DNA from: Vespula vulgaris
Lineage: Eukaryota; Arthropoda; Insecta; Hymenoptera; Vespidae
Assembly: GCF_905475345.1 (NCBI RefSeq)
Contig: NC_066596.1
Span: 4,713,001 to 4,777,000 of the forward strand
Direction of reading: 5' to 3'
DNA length: 64,000 nucleotides
The notes beneath the pieces were generated by a model, which was not told the origin of the DNA, made no database searches, and was given only the letters and a program-made list of their open reading frames with translations. Made by a program: the position numbers and the translations under genes. The stretch's first letter is position 1, and every line of letters begins with the position of its first letter. Shown here in pieces: positions 39,250 to 51,822 of the stretch.

Positions 39250-41650
39250 TTAGAGGGTAACGTTCATTTCATCGAATTGCTTATGGAAGATAAAGACATC
39301 CTTGAAGTGAAGATTAGATAAAGTAAAGTTGTACGCTTGAACTGGTTTGTCCAGTGGGAAACCCATCGGGCGTCCATCCATGGTAGAAGTTCCCCAAATT
39401 GGTGTGTTAACCTTGAAGGATTTGGTTTCGTCAACTGGCGCGACGTGTACGAAAAGTTTAAATGGCATGCCTTCTTTCTTGCCCTTAGGAAGCATTAGAC
39501 GGTCTGGGAATCCGTAAAGTTTCGTGGTGTAAGTTAATGGTTCCAAACCATCCATGGCATTCACTATTTTCTTATAGTAAACATCACTAGGAACGTCATC
39601 GGAAACAACATAGATCGATTCGTGACTGTTGCGTTCGATCTTATTGGTACCAACTTTGACTGTAATTCAAATAAAAATTATATCGTTTTTTGTAAGAAAT
39701 TAGATTAAAGGTCGAAAATAAGCGATATACTAACGGTCGACCATCCATTGGTCCAATTCCATGAAGTTCATGTAATTCTCGCTGATATCCAATTCGTGGC
39801 CATATACATCATATTTGGGTCCAAGGAACACACGCACCATAGCTTTAACGACCTTTTCGCTGTTTACGGTAATATGATAAGTGAAAGGCTTATGGTTGAG
39901 ACGATATTGACGTGCCTTGATCAACATGGATTGGGCATCTTTGTGATTTTGTATAGAAATAGCATTGTTGAGCATGGATTCGAAGTGATCAAAGAATGTC
40001 ATTAATTTATCTACGGCAACAGATTCAATCACGACACCTGGGAAACTAAGTTCTTCTTGTGTATAGCTAGGCATATGCTTCTTGTAACTAAAACGAATAA
40101 TATTCATTAATTAATATCATGTGTTATATAGGATCATTATTTATCTAACATATTCTTTAAATACGAACTTTAATAAGTAGGTGACGACGTTCTTATATAT
40201 GCTATACAAGACAGGGTCTCTTGTACTTGAACTGAAGATTTCTAATGCACTAGGAGCAATTTGGTATTTGGTATTGGGTTGCACACTAAATCCGAAGATC
40301 TTCTTACAAAGGACGTCGTATTGTCCATAGTATTTTGGATTTACTGCATCAGCGTTTCCTTGAATGATGTTACCGAGAACATTGAGACCTTCCTGAGTAT
40401 AGATATTTATGTGTTGATGATTAACATCTTCAACGAAACCAGAATCAATGGCATCGGCAATGCGACTTTCGAGATGTTCAGCTTCCTAAAAATTTGAAAA
40501 TTTATTGTGCAAACGAAATAATTGAATAAATTGTATATAATAAATTATCTAATAATAATTTTGTCACCAACCTGTACATATTTATGCATGTGAAGTGGTA
40601 CCACAGCATCGGTTTCACGCTGAGGGAATTGCATTCCGTTGCGATGCTGCATTCTTGGGTAGTATCCAGTAACAATTGGTTGGTGAAAATCAACGTAGTC
40701 AACTTCGCCCATATCATTCGATAATCTTTCCAAATAGTAACGGAGTAATAATTGTTTGTGTTCGAACAAGTACATTTCACCTCGGACATTGGTAGGTAAT
40801 TTATATTGAACGCTGTTCATCCAGTAAGGAAAATCGTGATTAATCATGAAATAGAATTGTCCAAGACCAACATCTTCGGTGAAATAGCTCAGCTTTTGTT
40901 CTGGTAGATTGTTCCTTACTAAATACCAATTAGAATAGTTACTGCGAATCACGTAAAGATTAACACCATTTTCAGTCTTCTTTAGATTAGTATCACCCAT
41001 TCCAAGATGGTGCGCCTTATATAAGACATCTTCGTTGAAGAATAAATTTGGTACGACTTCGTATAGAGGTGGAAGACGAACGTATTGTGTATCGCTACGA
41101 TGAAGAACGGCAACGCTAAGAGCATAAATAAACATATGCTCGTTCATATTGAATCGTGCCCATACTGCAGTGTTATAGAAGGTGTCAAAGTCCTTAGCAG
41201 AATATAAGAGGTTGAACAAACAAACTGCTTCTTCATGAAGGTGAGGATACATGACAGAGAAAACTTGGCCTCGTGGCAACATTCCATGTTTCCAGCGTCG
41301 GAGAAATTCGGTCACTACAGTCTTTGCAAAATACAAAAATAATTTAGGATCTTAACAAACAGTTAAGAGAACATTCCTTATTCACACCTTTTTAAATATC
41401 AATAATAAGGCGTTATTGCTAAGTATTTCAAAGATCGAATTACCTTGTCTGTGTAGGAATTGATGTGATCCTCAACGCTGAACGAACGAGCCTTTTCGTA
41501 AAGTTCTGGGTAATAAATCGTCGGCTGATCGACGTGCCAAAATAACTCGTAAATATTCTTCTGTTTGATTAGGTATGATTGGTCGGCGGTATAGACTTGG
41601 CTAGCGTTTGCTAAGCAAAACGCTCCCAAAAGGATTAGAACTACCTTCAT
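39250..41650 (-). CDS. hexamerin B (larval storage protein, 678 aa)
   Basis: Five exons (41,650-41,444; 41,321-40,572; 40,485-40,169; 40,087-39,735; 39,659-39,250). Signal peptide MKVVLILLGAFCLANA, then hemocyanin N, M and C domains with YSAKDFDTFYNTAVWARF, YYLERLSNDMG, YGFPDRLMLPKG and GFPLDKP. The copper-site histidines are replaced (GLGQFYFMINHDFPYW). It differs from copies A and C in having one 750-nt exon where they have two: the intron near residue 180 is absent, around 40,994. The other intron positions and phases match the sister genes exactly, showing descent by tandem duplication. Its role should be the same, secreted larval amino-acid storage. By eye the sequence is less aromatic than A or C. 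Confidence 0.96.
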
Positions 41651-41764
41651 TTTGTTATGACCTTTCCCTCTTACCCTGTTTAAAATTCTTCTCCTGTGCC
41701 GTAAGTACGATCCGTTCGTGTTTCCCTGTCGGAGATGAAACGCAATTCACTGATGCCAATTGTC

Positions 41765-41773
41765 CCTTATATA
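41765..41773 (-). promoter_or_regulatory. TATA box of hexamerin B
   Basis: TATATAAGG on the minus strand about 115 nt above the ATG. An initiator-like ATCAGT follows about 20 nt later, slightly closer than usual, so the exact start site is uncertain. Confidence 0.65.
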
Positions 41774-43376
41774 CCATATATTATGTTTAGTATCAGTTTT
41801 GACCTGGCGACAACCCTCTGACTTTGCCTTCATACAAAATACATAAGTGGACGATGAGATAATATTTGTAAAAAGATAATCGTGTTTAATGGTTACGTCA
41901 AATGAAGTGTCTTTTTATATCAACAGAAAATTAAGAAAGAAAAAATTTGATTATTTTGATTTAAAAAGAAATATAATCACAATTACCCTTTGACATAATA
42001 TATAAGTAAGACCTTGTGATATGTCGATGATCTTATTAATCCGTTTTAATTTCTTGTAGAATACTCCAGAAAACGCACAAAAATCGAAGCTAAAATTATC
42101 GATTTAAATCTTGAAAAAGAATATTGAATTTTATGAAAGTAAAAAACGAACATAATAGAACTGTTCGTTTCGTCATTAAAAATATAGGAGAATTACAAAT
42201 AATCAACAATGTCTTTAAGACACTTTGTACGCCGTATGATATGATGACGTATTGATTAAATTTGATAGTATAAAATTTGAAATTAAGAAAAAAAAACGAT
42301 GAAAGAATTATATTAAATTTAGGTACATTAAAAAGTAAAATAAAAAAACGAAAAAAATATAACATCAAATCTAATTTTGTATGTGTGTGTGTGTGATTTT
42401 TAAATATTATTATATAAGTGCATCTATAACATGATTCACTTTATATTTATCCTTATCTTTCTTACTTTATTTTTTATTTTGTTAAGACTCCCTCTGGTAT
42501 TTATTATCTAATAATATTTTTTTGCTTTCTTTAAATAATCTATTTATTAATATTTGCTGCTATCTTAAATAAGACTTTAAAAGTTTAAATGTTACATAAT
42601 TTAATTTGACTCTGTTTTGATTTTAAAATAAATTATATATTGTGTACGTTATATAATAAAAAAATTATAATTTAAAAAAAGAATCAACTGAAGTAATACA
42701 AATGTTTTTTTTTTGTTCAAATCGAACGTAAAATATTTGATTGGAATAATTAATCATTTTCTATAAAAAGTATAGCTTTTATATACCTATCATTTTTAAT
42801 TGTACAATATTATAAATGCACAATTTACATATAAATGCATTTATTATAAAAAATAGATACATATATATAATAATGTGTATCTCCTATCATACAGTGTAAT
42901 TTCCCATTATACTCTAATATTAAAAAAAAATTATATATAAATAATGCGTTGAAAGAAGTAATATAATATTTATTAATTACATTCGTTTTGATAATATAAT
43001 ATATAGTATATATCGTAATATGTTTTTGTATGATAAAATTCCAATTTTATCAATTAAATTGTTTTCTCCTTGTTAAAATAAATATTTTTTTTGTAGAGAA
43101 GATAATAATAGATTCAATTGATAATAAGATTAAAATATGTGTATTAAAAATGTTAAAATTCTAATATCCAAGACAGTTCATCGACGTTAAAATATTAATA
43201 ATGATACCATTAATAAGATATTTTCGTAGTTATTATTCATTATTATGTAATTAATGAAGTTCTTTATTCTAAAAATATAAGTTAGAAATATAACTTATAA
43301 ATATTGTTGGTAATTTCTTGATTAAGAGAAGGTATCAGGAATTTCCAAAATGGAATAGCGAGTTAATAATATTTAA
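41774..43376. other. intergenic between hexamerins B and C
   Basis: About 1.6 kb, very AT-rich, with homopolymer A/T runs and a short (TG)n near 42,380. No coding frame is supported. It probably contains upstream control sequence for hexamerin B. Confidence 0.65.
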
Positions 43377-43382
43377 TTTATT
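43377..43382 (-). promoter_or_regulatory. poly(A) signal of hexamerin C
   Basis: AATAAA on the minus strand about 85 nt after the hexamerin C stop. Confidence 0.7.
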
Positions 43383-43465
43383 TAACGTGTATTTTTGAAA
43401 TTTTTTTACAAACTAGCAGTCACATAGTACAAAATCGCATCCAAACATGTATTTGCCGTTAAGTC

Positions 43466-45972
43466 TTAATAGTGAGAGAACTTTTCGGAATCCTTTGTGT
43501 TGTAGATATAAACGTCTTTGAAGTACATATTAGGAGTAAAGGATTTCCAGGTGTACATTGGTCTATCAAGAGGAAAACCGCTTGGCTTGCCATCGTAAAT
43601 CATCTTACCGAAGATAGGTAGTTCGATATTCATCGTTTTCGATTCGTCATATAGACTCAGATAGAAGAACATCTTGAATTTCATACCCTCGGGTTTACCC
43701 TTAGGAAGAGTTAGACGTTCAGGATAAGCGTAGACTTTCTCGTAATAAGTAAATGGCTCGCTACCACTGACAGCGTTCTGGAGTTTTTTGTAGAGTTTAT
43801 CGCTAGACATCCTGTAAGTAGCTTCATTGCTTGCATATTCGATGTTGTTCATACCTTGCTTTACTGCAAAAAAAAAAGAAATAAAGAATAACAATAATTG
43901 TACTATTATCGTTGCGGTCACATAATTGTTTGTTAAAATATCAAATTTTTTACTAACGTAACACATCGAATTCTTCCATCATTACGAAGTATTTATAGTA
44001 TTTTTTGAGGTAACTCATATCTTGACCTATGGCAGGTCCAAGGAAAATTTTAACTATGGCCTTGACGTCTTTGTCGGAATTTACACTTAGACGGTAAGTA
44101 AATGGTTTGTAATTGAGGCAATAACGACGAGCCTTGATATGCAAGGATGACCCTTCTTTGAAACTGTTAAAGAATACGGCATTGTTGATTGTCGCATCAC
44201 AGTAATCGAAATAAGTCCATAGTTTGTCTATATTGACGGATTCGATTTTAACACCAGGGAAGTTGAGTTCGCTGTAGGAGTAGGCTGGTAGATGTTTCTT
44301 GTATCTGAAAATACAAGTTAAATTCGATTATATATCTATCCACTGGGATGCATATATTTAATGCTAACCTGTCTACGTAATTACTAATTTTATTAAAGAG
44401 AGCATAGAAAGCTGGGTCCCTCAGGCTGGTACTGTAAAATTGCATAGCACTTGGCACGATCTTATTTTTGTCCGCATAATCGAAGTTGGATCCAAAAACA
44501 TTTCTTGCCAACATTTCATACATTCCGTAGTAATGTAGGTTACAGGTATCAGAGTTACCCTCAATTAGATTACCAAGAATGTTCAATCCTTCGGGAGTGT
44601 AGATGTTCACAAATTTACCATTGTTGTCTAAAACTAATCCAGAATCAATGGCATCCATAAAACGAAGTTCTAGAAGATCCATTTCCTACGAAAGAATTGA
44701 AATGAAAATAACTATCTTTTTATTATAACATGTTGCGTTTTTTTGTCACGTTTTACTAACCGTTAAATATTGGTATTTGTAATAAGGTACATTGTAATAA
44801 GATTTGCGTTGGGGCATTACAACACCGTTACCAAATACAATGGAAGAATAGAATCCTGGATAGAACGGTTTCTGCAAGTTAAAATCTTCGATCTCACCCA
44901 AGTCATTTGACAAACGTTCCAAGTAGTAACGAGCGATCAGTTGCTGGTGGATATATAAGTAGAAAACACCACGATATTCCCGAGGAATGTTGTATTCCTT
45001 GCTATTCAACCAGAATGGGAAGATCTGGCGGAAGTAGAAATAGAAGCTATTCAAACTGAAATCTTCCATAAAGTAGTCTAATTTATTTTCTTCGGAGAAC
45101 GTATCGGTATAGTTACTGTAGATTACGTAAATGTCCGTATTATTCATATTACCAGTAGAAGTTAGACCTATAAATGAATAAAGAACGTAAATATTGATTT
45201 TTAAATTAATAGTAACGCAAGAAGAATATTCAATCCATGCATTACCATGCATCATTTTGATGCGCTGTGCCTCCTGAATGACATTTGAGTCGAAGAAATA
45301 ATTTGGATTTACTTCATAAGGTGACATGGGAATAATGTATTTGCAGTCGGGTCTATAGAAAACGGCAACGTAAAAGGCTTGCGTGAAAACTTCGGAATTC
45401 ATGTAAAGACGTGCCCAGGCAGCGGTTTTGTAGAAGATCTCAAAATCTTTTGCATTATAGAAAAGTTTGAACAATAGGATCATTTCGTTAAGGTGCTCTT
45501 CGTAGAATGGCGAAAAGATAGCATCGCGGCTAAGCACGCCGTGCTTGTAATAATGAAGGAACTCTTTGACGACATCCTGCAAAACAAAATGATCTTATCG
45601 TTATAATTCTATAAAAATTTTCAAATTCTTACAAACTTCCTATATTATTTCTCAAAAAAAAAAAAAACATTAGAAAGATTTATGAAGAATGTACATTCAA
45701 TCGATCTTCATGTCTTAGCATTTATAGAAAAATTAAACATGATGAATGATCACCTTGTCCTTGTACATTTCCATATTGTTCTCGATTTCATAGTTACGTC
45801 CAACAGTGTAAAATTCAACGTCGGTTAGAACGTTCTGTTTCACGAAGAGCAGCAATTCATGGATCTTCTTTTGCTTTTGAACAAAATTTATGTCAGCAAT
45901 GTGACTTTTAATACTGACGGCGTCCGACAAGCATAGTGCCGCCAGAACTAGGAAGAGCACTTCCTTCAACAT
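43466..45972 (-). CDS. hexamerin C (arylphorin-type larval storage protein, 672 aa)
   Basis: Six exons (45,972-45,754; 45,576-45,246; 45,167-44,761; 44,685-44,369; 44,304-43,958; 43,863-43,466) with the same intron phases as hexamerin A. Signal peptide MLKEVLFLVLAALCLSDA. Family motifs are YNAKDFEIFYKTAAWARLY, YYLERLSNDLG, YAYPERLTLPKG and GFPLDRP. The copper-site histidines are replaced by aromatics (LNSFYFYFRQIFPFW), and Phe and Tyr are frequent, the arylphorin pattern. The second intron (45,168-45,245) is 78 nt, a multiple of three and stop-free, so automatic prediction may read through it and insert 26 false residues. The fifth exon is two codons shorter than in A and B. It is the first gene of the tandem array in transcription order. 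Confidence 0.95.
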
Positions 45973-46064
45973 TCTTTTATAACTAATTTTTTTCTTGCCT
46001 CTTGGCTGAGATCTTTACCCCAACGGTTAGGGAGAATGATGCGACATCAGAACACAGGGCCTCG

Positions 46065-46072
46065 CTTTTATA
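46065..46072 (-). promoter_or_regulatory. TATA box of hexamerin C
   Basis: TATAAAAG on the minus strand about 95 nt above the ATG, a near-perfect consensus. Confidence 0.8.
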
Positions 46073-47389
46073 CCGGTGCTTTTTCTTTGTAATCATTGTA
46101 ACCTGTGACCTAGAATGTTCGTCGTTCGTCGCGATGATGAAATGGATCGTTTTATAACTAAATAACGCAACAAAAATAGATCATGCATGCTTCCGAATTG
46201 AAAAATACTTTGTCTTGATATTAAAAGATCTGCATATAACGAAAACGTTGGATCAAACTTTGATAAAATTAATATTTCTTGTTTATTCAATAAATATTTA
46301 ATATGATTTTAATATTTCAGTACATCTTTAAAAGAATATCGTACTTATCTTATAACTTTATTAACATTTCATAAATATCATGAAATTATATTTATATATT
46401 GTAAATTTATATATTTGTAAAGCAAAAATTGTATTTTTCTAATTTGCTATTTCATTAGCTAAAAAAATTCAAATGAATTCGTGATAGATAAGAATGTTAG
46501 GATGAATCCAGTACAATCTTGCTATAATTACACACAATGTAAAATGAAGAGTGTAAAGAACGATTACACAAAAAACACTTTGAAAACAGCTTCGGAAGAT
46601 ATAAAAATTCCATCTCTCTTAAAGTCATCGCTAATATTATCATTGCTAATAAATTTACTAGAATTAAGTAGATTATGCTAAAATGTCAATTACGGAGAAA
46701 AAAGAACAATTGAGAACTTCTACAATTGAATTCTATTTTTTTTGCTTCATAACTCTTTCTTTTTACAATAATTGCTTCACCTGTTTTATGTTCAAGAGGC
46801 TCCGATGAATATCCTTCAATAAAAAATTGAATAAAATTAAACGTTCGATTAATAATGATTTGATTTAATTGAAGATACTTTCTTATGTCTTATGTGTGAA
46901 GACATTTTTTCAATAATGTAAAATTATATTGTTAAAAAATCTACAGTATCATAAATTCATTTAGGTAATATCTTTCCTGACCTTGTTCTTATACATGTAC
47001 GAGTAAAATAGTGATTATCATTTTCAAATCATGCATACATATGCCTGTTTACATCTTTCGAAAAAAGACTGATTACGTATAATCTTTCATTTATCACTAA
47101 TCATTAAAATTATATGAAAAGAAAAAGAAAAAAAAAAAGAAAGAAATGGATGAAGAGGAACTATCTACACTTCATTAACCCTCATTTAAATAATAATGAG
47201 TGATTACGTTGACACATCATAGCTTGATTTATTACTCGTTTGTCATTCCACAAGATAATTAATTATAAGAAATATAAAAGAGGGAAATATCATTTTTAGA
47301 ATATGTATGATTTGCTCCATATATAAAAATTATTTTTAATTTAAGCAAAGCTCTTCTTCTCCCAACAGTTTTTTTGACTTTTACATATT
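46073..47389. other. intergenic upstream of hexamerin C
   Basis: About 1.3 kb, AT-rich, with no supported gene. It probably holds hexamerin C control elements and the 3' end of the small coiled-coil gene above it. Confidence 0.6.
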
Positions 47390-48272
47390 TTAGAAAACAT
47401 CAGAATATTCTGCAAATAAAATGAAAGACATTCATAGTTAAATATTATTTTATTAAAAGGTTTGTAAAGAAATTGTAAATGATTATCCACGCAAAATGTA
47501 TCATTTTTGTTTAAACAAAATTAAACAAAATTAAACACTTCAGTTTTTACTATTACGATTAAATAATGAAGAATTGCAAATCTTTAAAAAATTATTAGGG
47601 ATAATATAATCAAATCGAAAACAATATTACCTTCTAAAAGGCATTTCTCATTCTCTTTAAAATTATTCTCGGGAAAGTTATATTCGGGAAAAGTTATTTT
47701 ATGCATTGTAATAATATGTCTTGTTATTTCTTCGTGAACTTCTTTGGCTAGAGGAACTATACAGACATAATTACTGACATACAAAAAGATACGAAGCCAG
47801 GAATCCTAGAAAAATAATGATTAAAATTTATTAATATAGAAATATCCATATTTTCATGTCATGTCACTTTTTCAAATTTGCTTTTCGTAGTTGATAATCG
47901 AGGCAAAGTTTGTATCAACGAAATACGATGTGTATTTATCGATATTTGACGACTTTATATGAACGTTACAACAAATGATTGCTAATTAAAATGTAAATAA
48001 AATTAAAATAACAAATTACGCACGTTAAAAGTATTTTCTAATATATTTAATTGCTTTTCCAAATCAAGTATAGTTACGTATATTTTTAACTTGTTATTAG
48101 CTCCAATTTCTTGATTCGAGTTCACAATATGTTCATCATTTTTATTAAAATTATTTATATCTTCACGAATTTCGTTTCGTAATTTGTCAATTTTTTGTTT
48201 CAATGTAATTAGAAGATTAGAAAATTTAGACATTACATAATAAAAACTCGTCATTGAAATGATGGCATCCAT
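47390..48272 (-). CDS. unrecognised small coiled-coil protein (about 147 aa)
   Basis: Two frames join cleanly: exon 48,272-48,024 (83 codons, donor GTGCGT) to exon 47,805-47,631 (acceptor TTTTTCTAG). The first encodes MDAIISMTSFYYVMSKF and a Lys/Glu/Asn/Leu coiled coil (LKQKIDKLRNEIREDI; LDLEKQLNILENTF). The second continues SWLRIFLYVSNYVCIVPLAKEVHEEI and an Asn/Glu-rich end. After GAAG/GTAATA a third exon at 47,409-47,390 would add EYSDVF and stop. Without that splice, the frame runs to a stop at 47,584 with a hydrophobic end (156 aa). I do not recognise the family. Short, fast-evolving kinetochore or centrosome subunits can look like this, but that is only a guess. Matching splice phases make it likely a real gene. 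Confidence 0.6.
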
Positions 48273-48523
48273 ATTATCTTTTAACAATAATCTATTTGAA
48301 TAAATACAAATTTTCTTTCAATAACGAATGTTTGATCATAATTAATGATGGTAAATAAGATGATGTTGACAACGGTTAAATGACACAATGTTTCAACAAA
48401 TTATCATATAGTTCGATATATGAAAAAATACAAATCTTCGATATTCTTATTAATTTGTTTTATTTGTACCTGAAAATGGACTCCTCGGTTTAAATATAGT
48501 GGCATTCTAAGTGCATAACCGGG

Positions 48524-48533
48524 ATTTTATATA
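48524..48533 (-). promoter_or_regulatory. TATA-like element above the small coiled-coil gene
   Basis: TATATAAAAT on the minus strand about 250 nt above the proposed ATG. A donor-like CAG/GTACAA at about 48,470 and an acceptor-like TTCAAATAG near 48,293 suggest a non-coding first exon and a short 5' UTR intron. An adjacent (TA)n tract lowers the weight of the TATA match. Confidence 0.35.
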
Positions 48534-48542
48534 GTATAAAAG

Positions 48543-48545
<3 letters not shown>

Positions 48546-48587
<42 letters not shown>

Positions 48588-48596
48588 TATTTTTTG
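48546..48596. repeat. (TA)n microsatellite
   Basis: A TA run with one short interruption (ACACA). Confidence 0.9.
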
Positions 48597-49162
48597 TCGA
48601 TATTCAAATAACAAATAGAAATGATACAACCAGTACTTGTTAATTAAAGCTCAAAAATTATCATCGATAACGTCCTATTTTTTCACATGCTACTAAAATT
48701 TAGGTTACTATGAAAATTAAGAAAAACAAGAAAACGTAGATGATAAACAAATATTTCTTTAATATGTACAATTCGACTTTATGCTTGCAATATATTTAAG
48801 AAGTGTAGCATTATGAAAAAGTAAGAATATGTCATTCTTGAACTTTACATGTGGTTTTCATTATGTATCAGTTTTTACAATAAGTATATTCATAAGTATT
48901 ATGAATAATTGTTTGGTATAAACCCTAAACAGATTGTAAAATTACATCTTAAATGGCCCAAAATCCAATTTGGAGACACGAAAAGATTGTAGATACATTC
49001 TATTTAAGGATTTCGTACAATATTATTGCCGCCACTCATATTTACTATTCACGGCCCTCAGGAACTCAAAGTCGGATCTAAAAATAAATTCTATCTTATA
49101 ATTTACATTGGGATTAAACATTTATCATTTATGACAAATAATCGTACAATGACGATAAACAT
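48597..49162. other. intergenic / WDR43 3' UTR
   Basis: AT-rich, about 0.6 kb, with no supported coding frame. No canonical poly(A) signal stands out just below the WDR43 stop. Confidence 0.55.
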
Positions 49163-51822
49163 TCAACTGCTTATAGAATCATTTTCATCTTTAGATATAA
49201 CACTTTTATTGTCATCTTCATTATGCTCTTCTTGTTCTTCTTGATCAGACATTTCCTCCCAATTTTCATCTGATTCACTTTCTAGGTCTACCTCTTCCAC
49301 AGCCGGACCTTCGTCAGATGAATCTATGTATAACAAAATGAACAAAAAATTAATACAAAATACAAATTATGTTCTTCGTATTTAATAAATTCTTACCTGC
49401 ATCTTGATAAACAAGCAAAGTCTCCTCCATTATATTATTGTCTTGTTCTTCTTTGCTTCTAGTTATTTGTCCTGTTATAAGCGAAACACGTCCTCTTAAT
49501 CTGGATATTTGTGTTAATAACATTAGTTTTGCATCAATCAAACTCAAAATAGGACTAAGTGATTCTCCAATATCTGGATGTGATAGGAGATGTGCTGCAT
49601 GCGTTGTTATCAATATTTGCAACCACATAGTAGCTATCTTACTCCTAAAATATATTATTTTTGAATTGCTAAAATATTCTTTAACTAACACAATAAGGAG
49701 TAATTGACAACAAAAGATATCTTACGGATATGTTTTGCCTTGTAACATTGCGCATAATTCTTTAAGCAGAGGTGTTATTGCTTGGATAGGCAATTTGGCA
49801 ATAGTGTTCCTAATTATTCTTTCGTTTTTAGTAAATAATACATTATTTAAAATTGTCCTATCTTTGCTATTTAATCCTTGCATCAACAACTGTATCATAT
49901 TAGCTCCTTTTGAAGGAGTCCTACCTATAGCATTTGTTTCTACATTCAAACTAAGATTTTCCAATCTATCCTTCAAAGGTAATTGAGAACCTGCTGAACT
50001 GGTTCTATTTCTTTTTGTTGCTGTACTTCCTGCTCCTGAATATAACAATAATATGTAATTTAACGAATGAAAATAATTAAATTTTAACAAACAGATTTAT
50101 ATATTACCAGGTACAATATATTCTACATTATCTTCTGTAATGGTGGCTTTTACTTTTGTAACTGATTCCTCTTTCCTTTCTTTTGTTCTTTTCACTTCTG
50201 AACGTATTAAATACTGTATTTTATCTGAAAAATCTGGTGTAACTTTTTCAAATGTCAGGTTCATATAAGAACCATATGCTAACAATAATTTTTCATTTTC
50301 TATCAATTTTGCCATAAGAATAGGAATCTGCTGTATAGTTTCTTTCTGATGTACATCTGAAGCAACTGCAATATTCAGTGTAGGCTTCAGAGGCTTAGAA
50401 CGACCATTAGGTTGATATTTAAAGACATGTGCTTGTCCTGACCTAGTAATGGCTAATACCATTACTTGACTCTCTTCATTCACATGTACAGAAACAGATA
50501 AAGCTTCATCTTGCATCGCTAATGTGGCCACAGAACATTTATCATTCTTGGTCTAAATAAATTGAAAACAATATAATTATTAATTCTACCATACTGGATA
50601 AATAATAAAAAATAGATTAGTCATGATTCTTGCTTGGTTGATGACAAAAATTCTAATACATGGAAAATACAAAATAAATACTTCTATAGACTTTAACTAT
50701 GAAGCTAAATAGTAAATGTAATTTGTCTATTTCATATAACATCACATAATTTTTATTGACACGAATGATAATCTAATATATTATTTGACATACTTCATCT
50801 AGAGCCCATATATTAAGATATCCATCTTCACTTGCTCCACTGATTAAATAACTAGCATTTTTGTTCACTGTTATTGGATTTAAAGAAGTAACTTGACCAG
50901 CATGTCCAGTAAAAGTCCTAATGATTTGCTTTGTGGACAAATTCCACCATTTGATTATTCTTTCTGCAGAGATCATGGATTTTCCATCTTGCATTACTGC
51001 TAAGGCTGTAACTTTTGCCTTACCAGATTTCCACTTACATTTTATCCCATTTTCTTTAATATTCCATTCAACTATATGATAATCATCTGCGGCTGTAAAT
51101 AAACCACAATTTGCCGACCAAGTCAAAGCTGTTACACATGAAGAATGGCCATTTTCTAATTGACCACAAACAGCAGCAGCTGCAGTATCATATAAAGTGA
51201 TCTTTCCATTTATAGATCCCATAGCAATAATTCCTTTTTGTTCTACCTCTTCTGAGATTAACTTCCTTCTGCGTTTCTTCCATGGTGAGAGCTACAATGG
51301 TTATAAAAAACTATTGTATGAAATAAAATTAACTGAGAAACAATGAAATTATTGTACATTATGGTATAACGAAGTACATTTTTTTAAATATTTGAAGTAT
51401 ATCAATGAAAAAATATATACTTCAATAGATATATCTTTGTAGATCTAGCATAACCTAAATTTATCCTATTACAAATATCTGTTAAATCAAAAATCTCACA
51501 ATTATTGAGAAAATAAAATTCTATACATGGTCGTTATAAAAATAATTTATATACAAAACAATGATAAATTACAATAAACATTCTTATTGACATAATTAAA
51601 TTGAAAAATAAAAACCACATGGCATACCGACGTGGTTGTTGCCTGAGTATTTACGGAGATCCAACATAAGACACTACATGGAGAATATAGATGTAAATTT
51701 GGTACGTATTCTTGCTTAAGTCTGCTCGTTGCTGTCTCCCAAATCTTCAATTTTCCATCACTGCCACAATAAGCAAAATATTGACCGTCTTGAGAAAACG
51801 CGGTACAAGCCGCGTTCGCCAT
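49163..51822 (-). CDS. WDR43: WD repeat protein 43 / UTP5 homologue (618 aa)
   Basis: Six exons (51,822-51,628; 51,291-50,794; 50,552-50,108; 50,035-49,726; 49,644-49,397; 49,323-49,163) join in frame. The N-terminal part is a WD40 propeller: DGKLKIWETATSRLKQEYVP, LTWSANCGLFTAADDYHIVEWNI, IIKWWNLSTKQIIRTFTGHAGQVTSL and GYLNIWALDE. It is followed by a Utp12-type helical domain (MIQLLMQGLNSKDRTILNNVLF ... ITPLLKELCAMLQGK) and an acidic Glu/Asp/Ser tail (WEEMSDQEEQEEHNEDD). WDR43/Utp5 belongs to the t-UTP part of the small-subunit processome in the nucleolus and supports rRNA transcription and early 18S processing. Length is close to yeast and vertebrate relatives. It is divergent from RABGGTB, about 1.1 kb between start codons. 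Confidence 0.96.
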
